Assembly: GCA_021797955.1 (NCBI GenBank)
Contig: JAJZYV010000068.1
Span: 1-7,996 of the forward strand
Direction of reading: 5' to 3'
Length of the DNA: 7,996 nt
Origin: Thermoplasmata archaeon
GTDB lineage: Archaea > Thermoplasmatota > Thermoplasmata > Thermoplasmatales > Thermoplasmataceae
Positions 6,851-7,996 of the stretch are shown one piece after another. The notes beneath the pieces are model-generated. The model searched no databases, had not been told where the DNA came from, and saw only the letters and a program-made list of their open reading frames with translations. The translations under genes and the position numbers were made by a program. The first letter of the stretch is position 1. Every line of letters begins with the position of its first letter.

Positions 6851-6860
6851 AATATTATAA
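6851..6860 (-). promoter_or_regulatory. TATA box of the lyase/CoA-transferase transcript
   Basis: On the minus strand TTATAATATT is centred about 24 nt before the lyase ATG (6830-6832), the spacing expected for a leaderless archaeal message. It lies in the 85-nt gap after the transporter gene, just downstream of an inverted repeat, and would drive the lyase and CoA-transferase genes. Confidence 0.6.
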
Positions 6861-6864
6861 TTGT

Positions 6865-6879
6865 TAATCTAACAGATTA
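6865..6879. repeat. Inverted repeat upstream of the lyase TATA box
   Basis: TAATCT (6865-6870) and AGATTA (6874-6879) are perfect inverted copies around AAC. The site lies 4 nt upstream of the TATA box, over the expected BRE position, where a dimeric regulator could act on TFB binding. The neighbouring HTH_10 protein is the obvious candidate to bind it. A related half-site (TTAATCA) occurs between the regulator's own TATA box and ATG, a weak hint of shared control. No binding data are implied. Confidence 0.4.
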
Positions 6880-6892
6880 GAAAATTATGTAT

Positions 6893-6904
6893 AAAAATAA
6901 AAAA
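6893..6904 (-). terminator. Oligo-T terminator after the transporter gene
   Basis: On the minus strand TTTTTTATTTTT begins about 13 nt after the transporter stop at 6918-6920. Archaeal RNA polymerase stops at such T-rich runs without needing a hairpin. It would separate the transporter transcript from the lyase transcript, though read-through is possible. Confidence 0.5.
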
Positions 6905-6917
6905 TGGTATATGTTTT

Positions 6918-7996
6918 TCAGTTTGCTATTTCTTCAACCTGCCTGCCTGTGGATGTTTTCCCTATGAGTATAAGCATAGCTGCACAGATCAGTATCATAA
7001 TCCAGGCAAAGCTGAATATTCCAAAGGCATTCTTTGCCCCTATGAATATTGCTATGAACAGTATTATCAGGGTTGTGGATACCCTTGATATGGAATACAC
7101 AAATCCTGCAGCTGATGTCCTGAGTCTCGTTGGAAATATTTCAGCATTGTACTGGTGATAGAAGTTGGAGAAGTTCCAGAGCATGAATGATGTAAGGAAT
7201 CCAAATATGATTGATTCATCGAGACCCGAAGCAATTGAAAACATGCTTCCGAAGGCTCCTCCAAGTATCATGAATAGTATTATTCCTGTCCTTCTCTCGA
7301 TCTTATCCATTATGAATATGTTGAATACACTTCCCACAAGGAATCCTGAAAATATCACAGCTGCGATTCCCAGAGGATCGTCTGAAGGATAAGAAACGGT
7401 CAGAAGACCTGGTGCAAATATAACGAAACCATAGAAGACTCCTGACTGGAAGAACATGAAAACTGCCATCAGAATAGTAGTTTTCCTGACATCAGGTGCA
7501 AACATCTCAACCCACCTTGGATTCTTCACTGCCGGAGGGATCACATCAGGTATCGGCGGAAGTTCTTTGCCTGTTTCTCTTACTACTTCGCTTTCAATTT
7601 TATCCATGAGCTTCTTTGCATCGTCCAGATGGCCATGAGTTTCAAGCCATCTTGGAGATTCCATCAGCCTGAATCGAATGAGCCATACTGCAATACCTAC
7701 AGCGCCCATGAACCATAGAGGTATTCTGAATGAGTAGTATCCGGTATTGGCTGAAATGGAAGCAATGTATACTATGAGGGGTGCAGAAGTAACTGCAACG
7801 GTATATATGAAAGCGAGCCAGGCTCCTCTCTTCTTCTTGACGAATATTTCTGTTCCGTAACTGTCAACAAGTGGGAATTCTCCCCCTACACCAATTCCTC
7901 CTATGAAGACAAAGATGCCTACCAGGTACCAGGTGTTCATGAATCCTGCTATAATCATTCCTGCACCAAACAGGGCCTGATTAATCAAAAATACAG
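6918..7996 (-). CDS. Major facilitator superfamily transporter, 5' end outside window
   Basis: The frame is open to the right edge, so the start and roughly the first two transmembrane helices (about 90-100 residues) are missing; a TTG at 7986-7988 is internal, not the start. About ten hydrophobic helices remain, split 4 and 6 by a charged central loop. Family marks are GGIGVGGEFPL and E-I-F-V-K-KKRG in the N-terminal half, MESPRWLETHGHLDDA leading into the loop, DKIERRTG as the second copy of the D-x-x-G/x-RR loop motif, and YNAEIFPTRLRTSAAGFVYSISR, the E-x-FPT-x-R motif of sugar and organic-acid/proton symporters. The membrane protein probably imports the acid handled by the next two genes, possibly with protons, which are plentiful outside acidophiles. 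It is the first module gene in transcription order; its promoter lies beyond the window. The exact substrate cannot be read from sequence. Confidence 0.92.
   Translation of the reverse strand, partial: VFLINQALFGAGMIIAGFMNTWYLVGIFVFIGGIGVGGEFPLVDSYGTEIFVKKKRGAWLAFIYTVAVTSAPLIVYIASISANTGYYSFRIPLWFMGAVGIAVWLIRFRLMESPRWLETHGHLDDAKKLMDKIESEVVRETGKELPPIPDVIPPAVKNPRWVEMFAPDVRKTTILMAVFMFFQSGVFYGFVIFAPGLLTVSYPSDDPLGIAAVIFSGFLVGSVFNIFIMDKIERRTGIILFMILGGAFGSMFSIASGLDESIIFGFLTSFMLWNFSNFYHQYNAEIFPTRLRTSAAGFVYSISRVSTTLIILFIAIFIGAKNAFGIFSFAWIMILICAAMLILIGKTSTGRQVEEIAN

Noticed and set aside
1..7996. CRISPR array, tRNA or rRNA genes
   Set aside because: No regularly spaced direct repeats, cloverleaf-like conserved arms or rRNA-like blocks were seen on either strand.

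Overview
The window looks like chromosomal DNA of an archaeon, most likely one of the Thermoplasmata (Thermoplasma, Ferroplasma or Cuniculiplasma relatives). The signs are a bacterio-opsin-activator-type HTH regulator, a DUF4143 ATPase of the kind common in archaea, IS630-like and IS1634-like transposase remnants, and AT-rich TATA boxes about 24-28 nt before start codons with no convincing Shine-Dalgarno site, as expected for leaderless mRNAs. This placement is inferred from gene families; no rRNA or tRNA is present to confirm it.

Left part (1-3978): the last codons of a plus-strand gene and a small, very AT-rich two-helix membrane protein (74-493) are followed by a noncoding stretch of about 200 nt. 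Then comes the 3' half of a dead IS1634/IS4-type transposase on the minus strand, with three in-frame stops (690-1460). Directly upstream of it on the same strand is an intact AAA/DUF4143 ATPase (1461-2666) with its own promoter and an 8-bp palindrome. A structurally complete IS630-family element (about 2780-3870) follows. It has 21-bp terminal inverted repeats flanked by TA, but its transposase is broken by four frameshifts. The ATPase is therefore a live gene between two dead mobile elements.

Right part (3979-7996): four minus-strand genes appear to form a functional module. In order of transcription they are a major facilitator transporter (5' end beyond the window), a DRE-TIM metallolyase/Claisen-type enzyme, a class III (CaiB-type) CoA-transferase that overlaps the lyase gene, and an HTH_10 regulator. 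My reading is uptake of an organic acid, CoA activation by the transferase, carbon-carbon cleavage (or the reverse condensation) by the DRE-TIM enzyme, and local control by the regulator. The substrate cannot be named from sequence. TATA boxes precede the lyase and regulator genes, an oligo-T tract follows the transporter, a palindrome sits upstream of the lyase TATA box, and a strong stem-loop abuts the regulator stop codon.

No CRISPR array, rRNA, tRNA or replication origin was seen. The catabolic module is the most interesting part of the window; I see no clear evidence of a wholly new type of system.
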